Source: Udaeobacter sp963725505 (GTDB lineage: Bacteria; Verrucomicrobiota; Verrucomicrobiia; Chthoniobacterales; UBA10450). From it: a stretch of DNA of 64,000 nucleotides. The notes beneath the pieces are model-generated. The model was not told the origin of the DNA and did no database searches. It saw only the letters and a list, made by a program, of their open reading frames with translations. The stretch is from the NCBI GenBank assembly GCA_963725505.1, contig CAVRYN010000004.1, positions 62,001-126,000 on the forward strand. The letters run 5' to 3'. Each line of letters begins with the position of its first letter. Positions within the stretch are counted from its first letter, which is position 1. This document shows positions 47,509 through 57,172 of the stretch, in pieces. The position numbers and the translations under genes were made by a program.

Positions 47509-48543
47509 CTACTGGTAGATCTCGATCACAAACTTGCCGTTTGGATCCACGTAGCCGCGGTACATCCCGTTTGTGTTAAATGGCAAAGCTACCGCGCCGT
47601 TTTTGTCGATGGCAATTAAACCGCCGCTGCCACCAAGCTTTTTAACCGCGTCCAGAGCCGTCTGCGCCGCTTCCTGTAATTTCATGCCGCGATATTCCAT
47701 CAGCGTTGAGACCTCATGCGCCGCGCCGGCGAGAATAAAATACTCACCGTCACCGGTGCAGGACACTGCGCAGGTTTGATTGTTCGCATAGGTGCCGGCG
47801 CCGATGACCGGCGTGTCGCCGATTCGCCCGGGCAACTTGTTTGTCATTCCGCCGGTGGAAGTCGCCGCGGCCAAATTCCCCTCCTTATCCAAGGCGACAG
47901 CGCCGACCGTGCCGTGCCGATCGTCTTCAGAGATAAAAAATTTCTTTCCGCCGACGCCGCCGTGCTTTTCCGCTTCCTTGATTTTCTGCAACGCATCCCA
48001 GCGTTCCTGCGTGAAAAAATATTTTTCATCGACAAGCTCCACCCCATTTTCTTTCGCGAACGCTTCCGCGCCCGCGCAATCGAGCATGACGTGCGGCGAT
48101 CTTTCCATGACCAGCCGTGCCAGACCGATTGGATTTTTCACGTGTTTCACACTGGCCACCGCGCCGGCTTTGAGTGTTTTCCCTTCCATGATTGAAGCGT
48201 CCATCTCGTTTGTGCCGGCGCTTGTGAACACGGAGCCTTTGCCGGCATTAAAATGCGGATCGTCTTCGAGCACGCGCACGGCCGCTTCCGTGGCGTCGAG
48301 ACTTGAGCCGCCGCGCTTCAAAATTTCGTAACCAGCTGTCAGAGCGCGCTCAAGCCCCGCGCGATATTCGCGCTCTTTCTCCGGCGTCATCTTGCTGCGC
48401 TCAATAGTTCCCGCCCCGCCGTGGATCACGAGTCCAATTCTTTTTGCTTCCATGTTTGGCTGATTCTCTTGGGCAAGCGCCTGCGCCCCGGCACTAAATA
48501 TCGCGATCAAAAAGAAGCAATTCAGTATGCGAAAGAATTTCAC
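47509..48543 (-). CDS. isoaspartyl peptidase / L-asparaginase (Ntn hydrolase)
   Basis: Plant-type asparaginase family, which removes isoaspartyl dipeptides or hydrolyses asparagine. 344 residues from a GTG, with a signal peptide (about residues 1-24, SAGAQALAQ). Mature part: GLVIHGGAGTIERS, NAGKGSVFTSAGTNEMDASIM, the autocleavage site DDRHGTVGAVALD with the catalytic threonine, STGGMTNKLPGRIGDTP and CTGDGEYFI. The precursor cleaves itself before that threonine into two subunits. The signal peptide predicts a periplasmic enzyme. No operon partners. Confidence 0.93.
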   Translation of the reverse strand: MKFFRILNCFFLIAIFSAGAQALAQENQPNMEAKRIGLVIHGGAGTIERSKMTPEKEREYRAGLERALTAGYEILKRGGSSLDATEAAVRVLEDDPHFNAGKGSVFTSAGTNEMDASIMEGKTLKAGAVASVKHVKNPIGLARLVMERSPHVMLDCAGAEAFAKENGVELVDEKYFFTQERWDALQKIKEAEKHGGVGGKKFFISEDDRHGTVGAVALDKEGNLAAATSTGGMTNKLPGRIGDTPVIGAGTYANNQTCAVSCTGDGEYFILAGAAHEVSTLMEYRGMKLQEAAQTALDAVKKLGGSGGLIAIDKNGAVALPFNTNGMYRGYVDPNGKFVIEIYQ

Positions 48544-48717
48544 GTAACGCGGGCTGGGCTAGCAAAAATGTCCGTCGGTTCTATTGATAGCGGCATCATA
48601 CAGTGGGCGTCCACTAGATGAAAGCAACGCGGGGACGCGCGCTCTCCCTAAGCAGTTCTTCGCCCTGCTGAAGTTTGCTCTTTTCCCCATCGGCAACTAA
48701 GGCAAGGTTTCCCGGCC

Positions 48718-49539
48718 ATGGCCAATGCTAATCCGCCAGTTTTAGTTGCCCAGGGAATCGGCCACGTCGCGCGCAATTTTCTGCGTGAGGTGGGCAGCGT
48801 GTTCTGGTTCATCGTGAACACGTTCGAAGAAACGTTCGAGCGCATCCAGCACGGGCGAGTGCCGTTTCGCGCTACCAGTTTTTTCCGGCATACGGAACGC
48901 GCCGGCGTGGAATCGGTGCCACTGGCAGGACTCGTCTCGTTTTTCCTTGGGCTAACGATGGCGCTGCTCACCGGTTATCAGTTGCAACGCTTTGGCACAG
49001 AGCGGCTGATTCCCGGATTGGTCGCGATCGGTTTTACCCGCGAGCTCGGGCCCCTTCTCACCGGCATCATGCTGGCCGCGCGGATCGGTGCGGCTTTCAC
49101 CGCCGAGCTCGGCACGATGCAAGTGTCCGAAGAAGTCGAAGCGATCGAGGCAATGGGCATCGGTCCTCTGCGTTTTCTCGTCGCGCCGCGAATGCTCGCG
49201 TTGATTCTGCTGATGCCCTGTCTGTCCACGGTTTCGAACATCGCAGCCATATTCGCCAGCAGTCTTGTTTGCAAAGCCTATTTCAGCATCGCCTTTCCGT
49301 ACTTTCTCGATCTTGTGAAAGATTCATTACTCATCCGCGATATCATCACCGGTATTTTGAAGAGCTTTCTCTTCGGTCTGCTCATTAGTGCAATCGCATG
49401 TTATCGCGGGCTGACCGTGAAAGGCGGCGCCGCGGGAGTGGGCACTTCGACAACGTCTAGCGTCGTGACTGCGATCACGGCGGTGATCGGGTTCGATACG
49501 CTATACAACGTTATTTACACGACATTTTACCCCACATGA
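48718..49539 (+). CDS. mlaE: phospholipid transport permease MlaE
   Basis: Permease of the Mla (maintenance of lipid asymmetry) ABC transporter that moves phospholipids between inner and outer membrane. 273 residues with five or six membrane segments; the family core ELGPLLTGIMLAARIGAAFTAELGTMQVSEE is present in parts, followed by EAIEAMGIGPLRFLVAPRMLA. The long N-terminal amphipathic helix (FIVNTFEETFERIQ) is typical. It starts an mlaE-F-D operon with overlapping genes; mlaC and mlaB are not seen here. Confidence 0.93.
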   Translation: MANANPPVLVAQGIGHVARNFLREVGSVFWFIVNTFEETFERIQHGRVPFRATSFFRHTERAGVESVPLAGLVSFFLGLTMALLTGYQLQRFGTERLIPGLVAIGFTRELGPLLTGIMLAARIGAAFTAELGTMQVSEEVEAIEAMGIGPLRFLVAPRMLALILLMPCLSTVSNIAAIFASSLVCKAYFSIAFPYFLDLVKDSLLIRDIITGILKSFLFGLLISAIACYRGLTVKGGAAGVGTSTTSSVVTAITAVIGFDTLYNVIYTTFYPT

Positions 49540-50324
49540 CCACGCCCACGCATATGGTTGAGTTGCGCGACGTGCACATGCAGTTCGAAGAGAAAAAAGT
49601 ACTCGACGATCTGTCGCTTAGAGTCGAGCCGCAGGAACGCCTGGTCATCATGGGCCAGACCGGCAGCGGAAAGAGTACGATATTGCGTCTGATTCTCGGC
49701 ACGCTCCGGCCCAATTCCGGCTCGGTCTTCTTTAAGCAATTTGAAATCACGCGGCTCCAGCGGCGAAAACTTCAGGCCGTCCGGCAGCACATGGGCATGG
49801 TGTATCAATATTCGGCGCTGCTCAGTTCTCGTAACGTGCGCGACAATGTTGCCCTTTCCCTCGAAGAGCTCACAGACAAATCGCGGGCGGAGATTGACAA
49901 AATCGTCGATGAAAAATTGGAGCTTGTCGGCATGAAGGATTCCAAAGAGCTGTTGCCGGAGGAACTAAGCGGCGGCATGCGCAAACGCGTCGCCCTTGCG
50001 CGCGCGCTGGTGCTTGAGCCCGAGTTGATTCTTCTTGATGAGCCCTCAGCCGGTCTTGACCCGGTCATTGCTTCCGTGATCGACGAATTAATTATCAGCT
50101 TGAGCGAGACAGCGAAGGTCACATCCATCACCGTCACGCACGAAATGGACAGCGCCTTTCGCATCGGCACGCGAATGGCTATGTTGTATCAGGGGAAAAT
50201 CATTGAAGAAGCCGAACCTGAAAAATTCAAACAATCCAAAAATCCGGTGGTCGCTCAGTTTTTGAGCGGCAGCACTGAAGGCCCCATTCTGAAAGGCAGC
50301 CTCGATGCGATTACAAAGAAATGA
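49536..50324 (+). CDS. mlaF: phospholipid transport ATP-binding protein MlaF
   Basis: ATPase of the Mla transporter, 262 residues, overlapping the end of mlaE by 4 bp (ATGA). It has Walker A (GQTGSGKSTILRL), a Q-loop (GMVYQYSALLSS), the ABC signature (EELSGGMRKRVALARAL), Walker B (LILLDEPSAGLDP) and the switch histidine (TVTHEMDSAF). The C-terminal segment beginning at EEAEPEKFKQSKNP is typical of MlaF and could contact a regulator. It powers MlaE; MlaD is encoded directly downstream. Confidence 0.95.
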   Translation: MTTPTHMVELRDVHMQFEEKKVLDDLSLRVEPQERLVIMGQTGSGKSTILRLILGTLRPNSGSVFFKQFEITRLQRRKLQAVRQHMGMVYQYSALLSSRNVRDNVALSLEELTDKSRAEIDKIVDEKLELVGMKDSKELLPEELSGGMRKRVALARALVLEPELILLDEPSAGLDPVIASVIDELIISLSETAKVTSITVTHEMDSAFRIGTRMAMLYQGKIIEEAEPEKFKQSKNPVVAQFLSGSTEGPILKGSLDAITKK

Positions 50325-51327
50325 AATTATGACCGGCCTGCTGGTGATCGGCACGATCGCAGTAGTCGCCTTTCTTTTGGTTTTGCTCGGCGCTCCGGGA
50401 TTGTTCCGGCCGCTGGTGACCTACAAGATTTACTTCGATAACGCGGCTGGAATCAAACAGGGCGCAGTGGTGATGCTGGCCGGCCGCAAGATTGGCCAGG
50501 TGCAAAAACTGTATTCGCCCGTCTCGCCCAAAGAAGAAAAGCAGGCGGAAGCAGCGGCCACGGCCATTAATCAACCGGAAGCGAATGCGAGTCCCAGCGC
50601 CTCTGCCACGCCTAGCAAACCGCGATTCGAAGTGCGCGTTGATGTGCAGGTAGATAAGAGTGCCAAGGTATATCGCGACGCCAAGACGCGATTGATGCAG
50701 CTTGGGTTGCTCGGCGACATGGCAATCGACATCACGCAAGGCACTGAAAGCTCCGGCCGCGCGAAGGACGGTGAGATATTTGCCGGAGAACGCACCCCAG
50801 ACTTGGGCGAAGCCGCGGCCAAAATGCTGGAAGTCATCAAACCGGTGGCAGCCGAAGCGACTAACACCATGAAGGATCTCCAGCAGACGGCACAAAATCT
50901 TAACCGTCTCACCGACGAAAATTCCGAGCTAAACCTTGCGCTCAGCCAGTTCAAAACCTTCGGCGAACATATGGCCGGTCTGACTGCGCCGGACAGCGCG
51001 CTCACACACTCGCTTACCAACATCGAGAAGATCAGCACTAGCCTTACGGAAAACGACAACATCGAGGTCACTCTGCGAAACCTGCGGAGCTCGTCAGAGA
51101 AACTAAAGGTAGCGACGACCGAGCTCGAGCCAGCCGGCCAAAATATCAAGCAATTCAGCGAGACAATTAAAACCCAGCCGTGGCGTTTAATCTGGCCATC
51201 GACAAAGAATTACGCCGAAGCATCACCAACTCCCGCTCCCGGCCAGGGAACGATCACCGTACGCAAAACCGCAAGAGCAAAGCCACGTCGCACCGCGACT
51301 CCCGCAACGCGCACCAGTCAGCGGTAG
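50305..51327 (+). CDS. mlaD: phospholipid transport substrate-binding protein MlaD (MCE domain)
   Basis: 340 residues with one N-terminal membrane helix (TGLLVIGTIAVVAFLLVLLG), then an MCE domain (about residues 35-165: YKIYFDNAAGIKQGAVVMLAGRKIG in parts, RLMQLGLLGDMAIDITQG) that forms the hexameric lipid tunnel in MlaD-type proteins. Between strands of the MCE domain there is a low-complexity insert (KEEKQAEAAATA to SATPSKP). The remainder is a long coiled-coil/helical region and an Arg/Lys/Thr-rich tail. The start overlaps mlaF by 20 bp; a second ATG at 50329 is also possible. Confidence 0.9.
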   Translation: MRLQRNEIMTGLLVIGTIAVVAFLLVLLGAPGLFRPLVTYKIYFDNAAGIKQGAVVMLAGRKIGQVQKLYSPVSPKEEKQAEAAATAINQPEANASPSASATPSKPRFEVRVDVQVDKSAKVYRDAKTRLMQLGLLGDMAIDITQGTESSGRAKDGEIFAGERTPDLGEAAAKMLEVIKPVAAEATNTMKDLQQTAQNLNRLTDENSELNLALSQFKTFGEHMAGLTAPDSALTHSLTNIEKISTSLTENDNIEVTLRNLRSSSEKLKVATTELEPAGQNIKQFSETIKTQPWRLIWPSTKNYAEASPTPAPGQGTITVRKTARAKPRRTATPATRTSQR

Positions 51328-51360
51328 TACTGCGGTAGTACGTGCGTCAGACGATCCGAT

Positions 51361-51659
51361 CTAAGAACTCAGCTGACTCTCTGACCATGACAGAAATGTC
51401 CGGAGGATTTCTTCCAGCTTCTCGGGACCGCCAGCTCCCAGGAAAAATCCGACCTAAATCCCGCAGCGAATCCAATCGTGCTCCGGCTCAAGTCGAGAAA
51501 TCTCCTGAAATGGCTTCGACTCAAGCTCGGTGTCTCGCAACGAAATCCGAATTCTCCACCCCGGATTGCCAATGTCTCGATGATGATGCCTTCTTCATGC
51601 TCCCAATCGCCATCACAGTGCAGACGATACCAACGTTGTAACTCTTCAAGTGTGCTCAC
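51361..51659 (-). pseudogene. Imm53-family immunity protein remnant
   Basis: Read on the minus strand from a GTG at 51659, the sequence begins LEELQRWYRLHCDGDWEHE and then, after a one-base shift near 51570, continues NPGWRIRISLRDTELESKPF, EHDWIRCGI, an in-frame TAG stop (51454-51456), and FFLGAGGPEKLEEILRTFL. These phrases in this order match the Imm53 family of immunity proteins, which protect against polymorphic toxins. The combination of a frameshift and a nonsense codon shows that it no longer encodes a full protein. No toxin gene is adjacent. Isolated, and followed by a GTCAT-type repeat. Confidence 0.8.
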
Positions 51660-51744
51660 AAGGTCTATGCGAATGTTTCGGCCTGGCTCAATGATGCAAA
51701 AATCCCGGCTGAATGCGCCATGCCAAGACTATGCGATAACGCGC

Positions 51745-51853
51745 GGTCATCCTGAACGGAGTGAAGGATCTCACACAGGCTGATTGATTACGCAATTTAG
51801 CTTGGGTATTCCAAGGTACGATTGTGAGATCCCTCGCTGCGCTCGGGATGACA
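51745..51853. repeat. GTCAT-type inverted repeat 7
   Basis: Left arm ggtcatcctgaacggagtga, right arm tcgctgcgctcgggatgaca. It follows the end of the DUF1844 gene. Confidence 0.9.
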
Positions 51854-51871
51854 CGCGGGTGGATTGAGGTT

Positions 51872-52312
51872 TTACGGCCCGTAGCTTTTGGTGAATTTCT
51901 TCCGCGACTCTGTCTCGGGCTCGGTCGATGTGATCGGCGCAGATGGCTCAGGCGTTGCTGCTGATGGTTGTTCCGTGGGTTGCGGTGGCGGCGCGGCTTC
52001 TGGTACCTCGGGCTGCGCGTCGCCGCGGGACGTTTCCCGCGCGACCTCGACATAGGCCATTTGCAAATTGGAAAGAGCGTTGCTCAACACTTTTGCCTCT
52101 TCGCTGGTCAGGTTGCCGCGCGTTTTCTCCTGAATCATTGCGAGTTGATCGATGAACATCCTGGCCAGGTCCAGGTTCACTTCGGGTTCGCCGGTTTTTG
52201 GATTTGGAATTTGACCAAGAAACAGCGCGGCGTTTTGCGCATGCATGATGACGAATTCGATGAAGCGCTGGGTCATCTCGCCGCTTTGTGTGGTTTTTTG
52301 GACTTCAGCCAT
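51872..52312 (-). CDS. DUF1844-family protein
   Basis: 146 residues. The N-terminal 95 residues are the DUF1844 helical domain: FIEFVIMHAQNAALFLGQIP, NLDLARMFIDQLAMIQEKT, LTSEEAKVLSNALSNLQMAY. The tail is Pro/Glu/Ala-rich low-complexity. DUF1844 proteins are small and cytoplasmic, common in Verrucomicrobiota, Acidobacteriota and Planctomycetota; function unknown. The gene starts 3 bp after the M16 peptidase stop codon, so the two are probably co-transcribed. Confidence 0.88.
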   Translation of the reverse strand: MAEVQKTTQSGEMTQRFIEFVIMHAQNAALFLGQIPNPKTGEPEVNLDLARMFIDQLAMIQEKTRGNLTSEEAKVLSNALSNLQMAYVEVARETSRGDAQPEVPEAAPPPQPTEQPSAATPEPSAPITSTEPETESRKKFTKSYGP

Positions 52313-52315
52313 AAA

Positions 52316-54963
52316 TCATTTCTGTTTCGCGCCTGGAGACTTCTCTGGAGGTCGCACCGTCGCCAAAACATACGGTTGATCCCGAAAATATTTCGCAGCC
52401 ACTTGCTTAATAGCATCGAGCGTGACTGCGTTCACGTCGTGTTCGAGTCGCTTGTAATAATTGAAACCGAGCCCGTAGAGTTCGTCCAGCGCGCAATGAT
52501 AACCAAAGCGTCGTTGCTTTGATTGGCGATCTCCTGTTGCCCGATCAATTTCTTTTTCGCTCGCGCCAATTCTTCAGGAGTAAGGCCATCGTTGGCCAGC
52601 TTATGGATTTCATCGAGCAACGCCGTTTTCACCGGCTCGATCTTTTGCGGATCGGTGCCGAGATAAAATGAAAAAAGTCCCGGCACCAGGCCTTGCATCT
52701 GGCCGGCGCCCACGTAATAGGCCAATCCCATTTGCTCGCGAATCCGAATGAAGAAACGCGACCCGAGATCGCTGCTCGCCTCGTCGATTAAGTCCAGCGC
52801 ATAGCGATCCGGACTGGACAGGCTCGCCCCGCGAAATCCGACCATGATCACGCCTTGCGCTTTGTCTTTGTGACTTTCAACCGTTTCCGGTTTACCCAGC
52901 GGCACGGGAGGTTTGGCGTCGGTCAGGGCAAGCGCGCCGGGCTTCATTTTTCCCAGCGTTTGTTCGACCACTTGCTTTACCTCGGATGCCTTCACATCGC
53001 CAAAGACAAAAACGACGCCGTTCTTCGCAGCGACGTAGCGATCACGAAATTCGAGTAAGTCTTTTTGTGCCAACCGCTGCACAGACTCGACCGAGCCATT
53101 TGAACGCAGCGCGTAGGGATGCTGCGGAAACAGCGCCTGTCGCATGATGTTGCGCGCGACTGTCGTCAACTGCTCTTCCTCCTGCTGGATCGCGGCGATC
53201 TGGATTTCTTTTTCACGCGCGATCGCTTTTTCGGGCATCGTGGCGTTGAGCAACACGTCTGAGAGCAAGTCCAGGCCCAATTTCACATCGGGCTTGGTGA
53301 CATCGACCGACACGCTGAAGCTGTTGTTACCAGCGTCGCTCGAAATAGAGCCGCCGACGGCCTCGATGTCATTGGCGATCTGCTCAGCGGTGCGCGTCTT
53401 CGTTCCTTTCAACAGCACCTTGGCCATCAACCGCGTGATGCCGTTGTCCTGCGGCGTCTCCGCAAGAAGGCCCCCGCGAAAAACCGCGCCCATCGCCACG
53501 AGTGGCAGGCGAGGATCTTCACGCACCAACAATCGCAATCCATTCGACAGATCAAATTTTTGAATCTCACCCGCGGCAACTGCTTTCGCGCCTTCGGCTT
53601 TCCCGGCCAGCGAGCCCTTGGGATTCAGCGAGACGACCGTCAGATTGTTCTCCGTGAGATACGTCGCGGCGACGCGTTCGATATCCTTGACTGTCACCTT
53701 CTGGACAGCGTCCAGATAATGCCGGCTAAAGTTCAGATCGCGCGTGAGCAACCAATTCGAACCGATGTCCGAGGCCTGGCCACGCATCGTCGTCAGTGAA
53801 CCGAGATGATGACTGAGCATGATTTTTTTTGCCTTCGCCAGTTCTTCCGTCGTGACGCCGGCGTTTTTGACCTCATCGACAATGCGCAACGCCAATTGCT
53901 CGGCGGCTTCGCGTTTCTTTGGATCGACAGTAGCATCGATGCCAAACAAACCTGGATCGCCCGGCGTGTAAGAGAATGCAGATATGCTAAACGCCAGACC
54001 GGCCTCTTCACGCACCCGCCGATACAAACGCGAGCTGCGCCCGTCGCCGAGGATCGTCGCGAGCAGATCGAGCGCGGGCACATCTTGATTTGTGAGCTCC
54101 GGGATGTGCCACGCGAGCGAAAGATGCGTCAGCTCCGTGGCAAATTCCTGATGCACTTCGCGCCGGCCAAGTTGCGGCGGTTCCGCAGGAATAAACAGCG
54201 GCTTCAGCGATTCCTCCGGATACAGCTTGAACAGTTCGGCGAGCTGTTGCCGCACTTTTTCTGCATCCACATCTCCCACGACAACGAACGTCAGATTGTT
54301 CGGAACGTACCGCGTTTTGTAATACTGCATCACCTGCTCCTGGGTGAGCTGGTTGTAAATCTCGAGCTCGCCGATTACCGGAAATCGATAGGGATGCCGC
54401 TGATAAGCGGTCGCAAAAAGAAGCAGGCCCGCCATGCGATCGGGATCATCCATACCCATGGCGAACTCGCGCCGGATCACTTCCTGCTCTTTCTGATATT
54501 CCTCCGGCGGCAGAGTCGAATTCATCATGGCGTCTGCTAAAATGTCGAGCGCCGAAGAGACGCCATCTTTCGGCACATCGATCCAAAAAACGGTGCGATC
54601 AAACGACGTGTAAGCATTGATGTATCCGCCGACGTCCTGGATTTTTTGCGCGATCTGATTGGTCGATCGGGTCTTGGTTCCTTTGAAAAGCATGTGCTCG
54701 AGAATATGGGACAAGCCTGCGCCCAGATGCTGATCCTCGTAGATGCTCCCTGTGGCGCACCATGCCTGGACACTGGCCACCGGTGCGCTGCGATCTTCCT
54801 GCACGATGATTGTCAGTCCGTTCGGCAGAATCCATTTCTGCGCCGTGCTTGCCGGAAAGGTGATCGCAGCGGAGTGCTCGGTTGGTGCAGCTTTCAGATT
54901 AACCATGCCGAACAATAGAGCCGCTGAGAGAAAATTCACTACAAGCGATCTCAAAAATGTCAT
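52316..54963 (-). CDS. M16-family zinc metallopeptidase, frameshifted near the C-terminus
   Basis: A two-lobed insulysin-type peptidase of about 880 residues with a signal peptide (MTFLRSLVVNFLSAALLFG). The first lobe carries the inverted zinc motif HILEHMLFKGT (HxxEH) with a downstream glutamate (EQEVIRREF); the second lobe (from DLSNGLRLLVREDP) lacks it, as usual for the inactive half. The frame changes near 52503, where one base appears to be missing: the following frame reads CALDELYGLGFNYYKRLE and ends with TGA at 52316. Without the repair the protein would lose its last 60 residues. The start codon at 54963 is inside a GTCAT-type repeat. Confidence 0.9.
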
Positions 54964-55059
54964 TCTGATCCCGCAGTCGCGGGAGAAGAATCTCTGATCA
55001 TTTCTGGACGGATCGCTCACGGGAATAAATCGGGATGTTTCGCTTCGCTCAACATGACA
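54959..55059. repeat. GTCAT-type inverted repeat 8
   Basis: Left arm tgtcattctgatcccgca, right arm cgcttcgctcaacatgaca, more diverged than the others. The M16 start codon lies in the left arm. Confidence 0.8.
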
Positions 55060-55143
55060 GCGCAATTTTGGGATGAAGTGTAATTATGCCCACAGTTCTT
55101 GGTTTGACAGCGAGCGTCGATCCCAGTGATCAGTTATGGCTGA

Positions 55144-55590
55144 TCACCTCTTTGAGGCAGCAGGCTTCGGCGCTGGCAATTGCGCCGGAGGTTTTGCAGC
55201 CGCTGGTTTTGCCGGCGCGAACGGCTTCACAAAAGCCTCTTCAAAGTCGTAAACATTCTTGAAGTGCTCGATTGAATCTTCCTCGGTCTTTCCGAATACC
55301 CCGGCGCCGATCAAATTAAAAACCATGTTCCCGATGTCCTCGCAGGAATGGATTCCCCAGTTATCGAAAACCGTCATCACCAGGGGTCCGAATTCTTTGA
55401 GAGCGTACTGCCGCACTCCATCCAGCAATTCCGGCCCGGTCACATGACGAACGCTGACGCCTTTAACCTTTTTTTGTTGTTTAGTTGTAAAATCGAGCGC
55501 GTCGCGCAAAAAAGCATAGGCGTCCCGCTGGTAACGTGGGTCGCTGGCAACAATCGAGTCGAGGGCCTCTGCGAAACCAATCTTTTGCAT
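55144..55590 (-). CDS. Minf_1886-family protein
   Basis: About 148 residues from MQKIGFAEALDSIV. The conserved part (DPRYQRDAYAFLRDALDFTT, DGVRQYALKEFGPLVMTVFDNWGI, DIGNMVFNLIGAGVFGKTEEDS) is that of the Minf_1886 family, named from Methylacidiphilum and found mainly in Verrucomicrobiota and Planctomycetota. The C-terminus is Ala/Pro/Lys-rich. Function is unknown. The frame opens seven codons earlier at 55611; the second methionine fits the family better. This gene is one of the best clues to the phylum. Confidence 0.88.
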   Translation of the reverse strand: MQKIGFAEALDSIVASDPRYQRDAYAFLRDALDFTTKQQKKVKGVSVRHVTGPELLDGVRQYALKEFGPLVMTVFDNWGIHSCEDIGNMVFNLIGAGVFGKTEEDSIEHFKNVYDFEEAFVKPFAPAKPAAAKPPAQLPAPKPAASKR

Positions 55591-55670
55591 GAATAGAAAA
55601 CGCGCGTCCAAAACGCGCTACTCAAGATAATCGTCAAAGCCGAAAGGGGCAAGAGCTTGTCCAGATTTGC

Positions 55671-56948
55671 TCAATTTTCGACCTGGTCCTCCAACGCATC
55701 GACGTAAACTGAAAGCGGATCATGCCGCTTTGGAACTGAGAGCTGCGATTGGTCCACGGCTTTGAGATAATCCGTGAAATTCCCGCTGCCGCTCTTCATT
55801 TGAGTGGCTTCGAACCAGTTCAAGTAATCGTCAATATCACTCATTCGAGCGGCGAGTTGTTTGCGGGTAACCTCCAAACGCGAAAGACGCTTCGCGATTC
55901 GTTTCCTCTTCCCACGGACAAGCAGCGCGACGATCTCCTGGTATTCACGCGCCATCGGGCGCAAAACCGGATTGGCCTCGGCAACGAACGAGAGCAAATC
56001 ATGGCCCAACTGATTCAGCGCCATCTTCTCATTTGGAGAAGCCTTGCGCTGCGCGAGTTCGTCAAGACCTACCAGCTTGGCCGGCTTGGTCGGTTCTGAG
56101 ATTTTCAGGTCCAACAATTCGTCAAGGCGCCGCTCGCTTTCGGCAAAGGCGAGCAACTGGTACCCCTGCAAATTCCTCAACTGACTTAAGGTCAACTGCC
56201 AGGTTCGCTCCGCATCGCCAAGCAGGAACGGAAACTGAGCCTTCAAATCCGCAAGCGGCTCGTTTGAGGCGTTAGATTGATGACCAATGTACTGCGCCAG
56301 ACGGGCAGGGCCGTTTCTTTCATCGATTAGCATTTGCACGAGTGCAAAAGAGTATGCCCGATAAAGCGTCCGGCCCGCGGAATCGAGAAGTCCGCGGCGT
56401 TGACGGAGAAACATCTCCAGCGACTCTGTCTTGTCCGCGGTAGTGAGCGCCTCGACCAACTGTCCGCGATCGCTCCCAGGCGTAAGCGCAAGCACGCCGT
56501 CAATCAACCAATCCGGCGGCTCGACGAATGTGCTACCGGCAGCGATGTGCGATTCTTTTCGATAAATCATTTCCAATAAGATCGCGCGCAGTAGTTCGCG
56601 CCCGATCAATGAAGCATCGACGTTCTTCGAGATCGTCAGGTCGAGCTGCAGCTTCAGGCCAAAACCGGTCTGGCTAAATCGGAGGTCGGCCGGCGGAATT
56701 TCGGGGAGATTTGCCTGCTGTGGTTGTAGATTCACCACGATAGGGACGATCCAGTTGTCGCGCTGCCGCAACAGCACGAGAAGATTGGTCTTGGTCCGCT
56801 CGGCCAGGTTGGAAACAGCGCCGCGCAATTCCGCATCAGCTCCGTAGATAACGAATTGGCGCGACGGACTCACGCTGTGCTCCAACGAAGCGGCGCGAAG
56901 GACGTGCGCTGCGAACACGATGGATATGAAGATCGCGGCACGCTTCAT
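55671..56948 (-). CDS. secreted protein of unknown function
   Basis: 425 residues with a signal peptide (MKRAAIFISIVFAAHVLRA). The N-terminal 120 residues are beta-rich (QFVIYGADAELRGAVSNLAERT, WIVPIVVNLQP); the middle resembles the layout of peptidase MA-type gluzincins (LLRAILLEMIYRKESH followed by VEPPDWLIDGVLAL), but the HExxH motif is absent, so a peptidase activity is not expected. The C-terminal part is helical and charged. I do not recognise a family. It stands alone, 80 bp upstream of Minf_1886 in the same direction. Confidence 0.65.
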   Translation of the reverse strand: MKRAAIFISIVFAAHVLRAASLEHSVSPSRQFVIYGADAELRGAVSNLAERTKTNLLVLLRQRDNWIVPIVVNLQPQQANLPEIPPADLRFSQTGFGLKLQLDLTISKNVDASLIGRELLRAILLEMIYRKESHIAAGSTFVEPPDWLIDGVLALTPGSDRGQLVEALTTADKTESLEMFLRQRRGLLDSAGRTLYRAYSFALVQMLIDERNGPARLAQYIGHQSNASNEPLADLKAQFPFLLGDAERTWQLTLSQLRNLQGYQLLAFAESERRLDELLDLKISEPTKPAKLVGLDELAQRKASPNEKMALNQLGHDLLSFVAEANPVLRPMAREYQEIVALLVRGKRKRIAKRLSRLEVTRKQLAARMSDIDDYLNWFEATQMKSGSGNFTDYLKAVDQSQLSVPKRHDPLSVYVDALEDQVEN

Positions 56949-57172
56949 GGTGATTAAGGCGCGATGATAATCGCATTGGCTGCGCGCCGACCAGCAGAAT
57001 CAATGCGAAACTCCAGCCGATCGGCGGTTTTTAATTAGATAAAGCAATCTCGCAGGGAGGTGCGCACGCACCAGCTGGCGCCAAATGTGAATGTGTGTTC
57101 GGCGACTAGACCCCGAAGTCTTTCGGGGAACGTGCCTTGTGAGATGGATAAAACTAGAAAGGAAAGATTAAC

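Noticed and set aside
51342..51641. Plus-strand open frame after mlaD
   Set aside because: It is the complement of the Imm53 remnant and has no recognisable content of its own.
31929..55059. The GTCAT repeats as a CRISPR array
   Set aside because: They are scattered over 23 kb between genes, occur as inverted pairs, and have no regular spacers or cas genes.
57001..57172. Riboswitch upstream of the first peptidoglycan-binding gene
   Set aside because: A short hairpin (accccgaagtctttcgggg) is present, but no known riboswitch core could be recognised.
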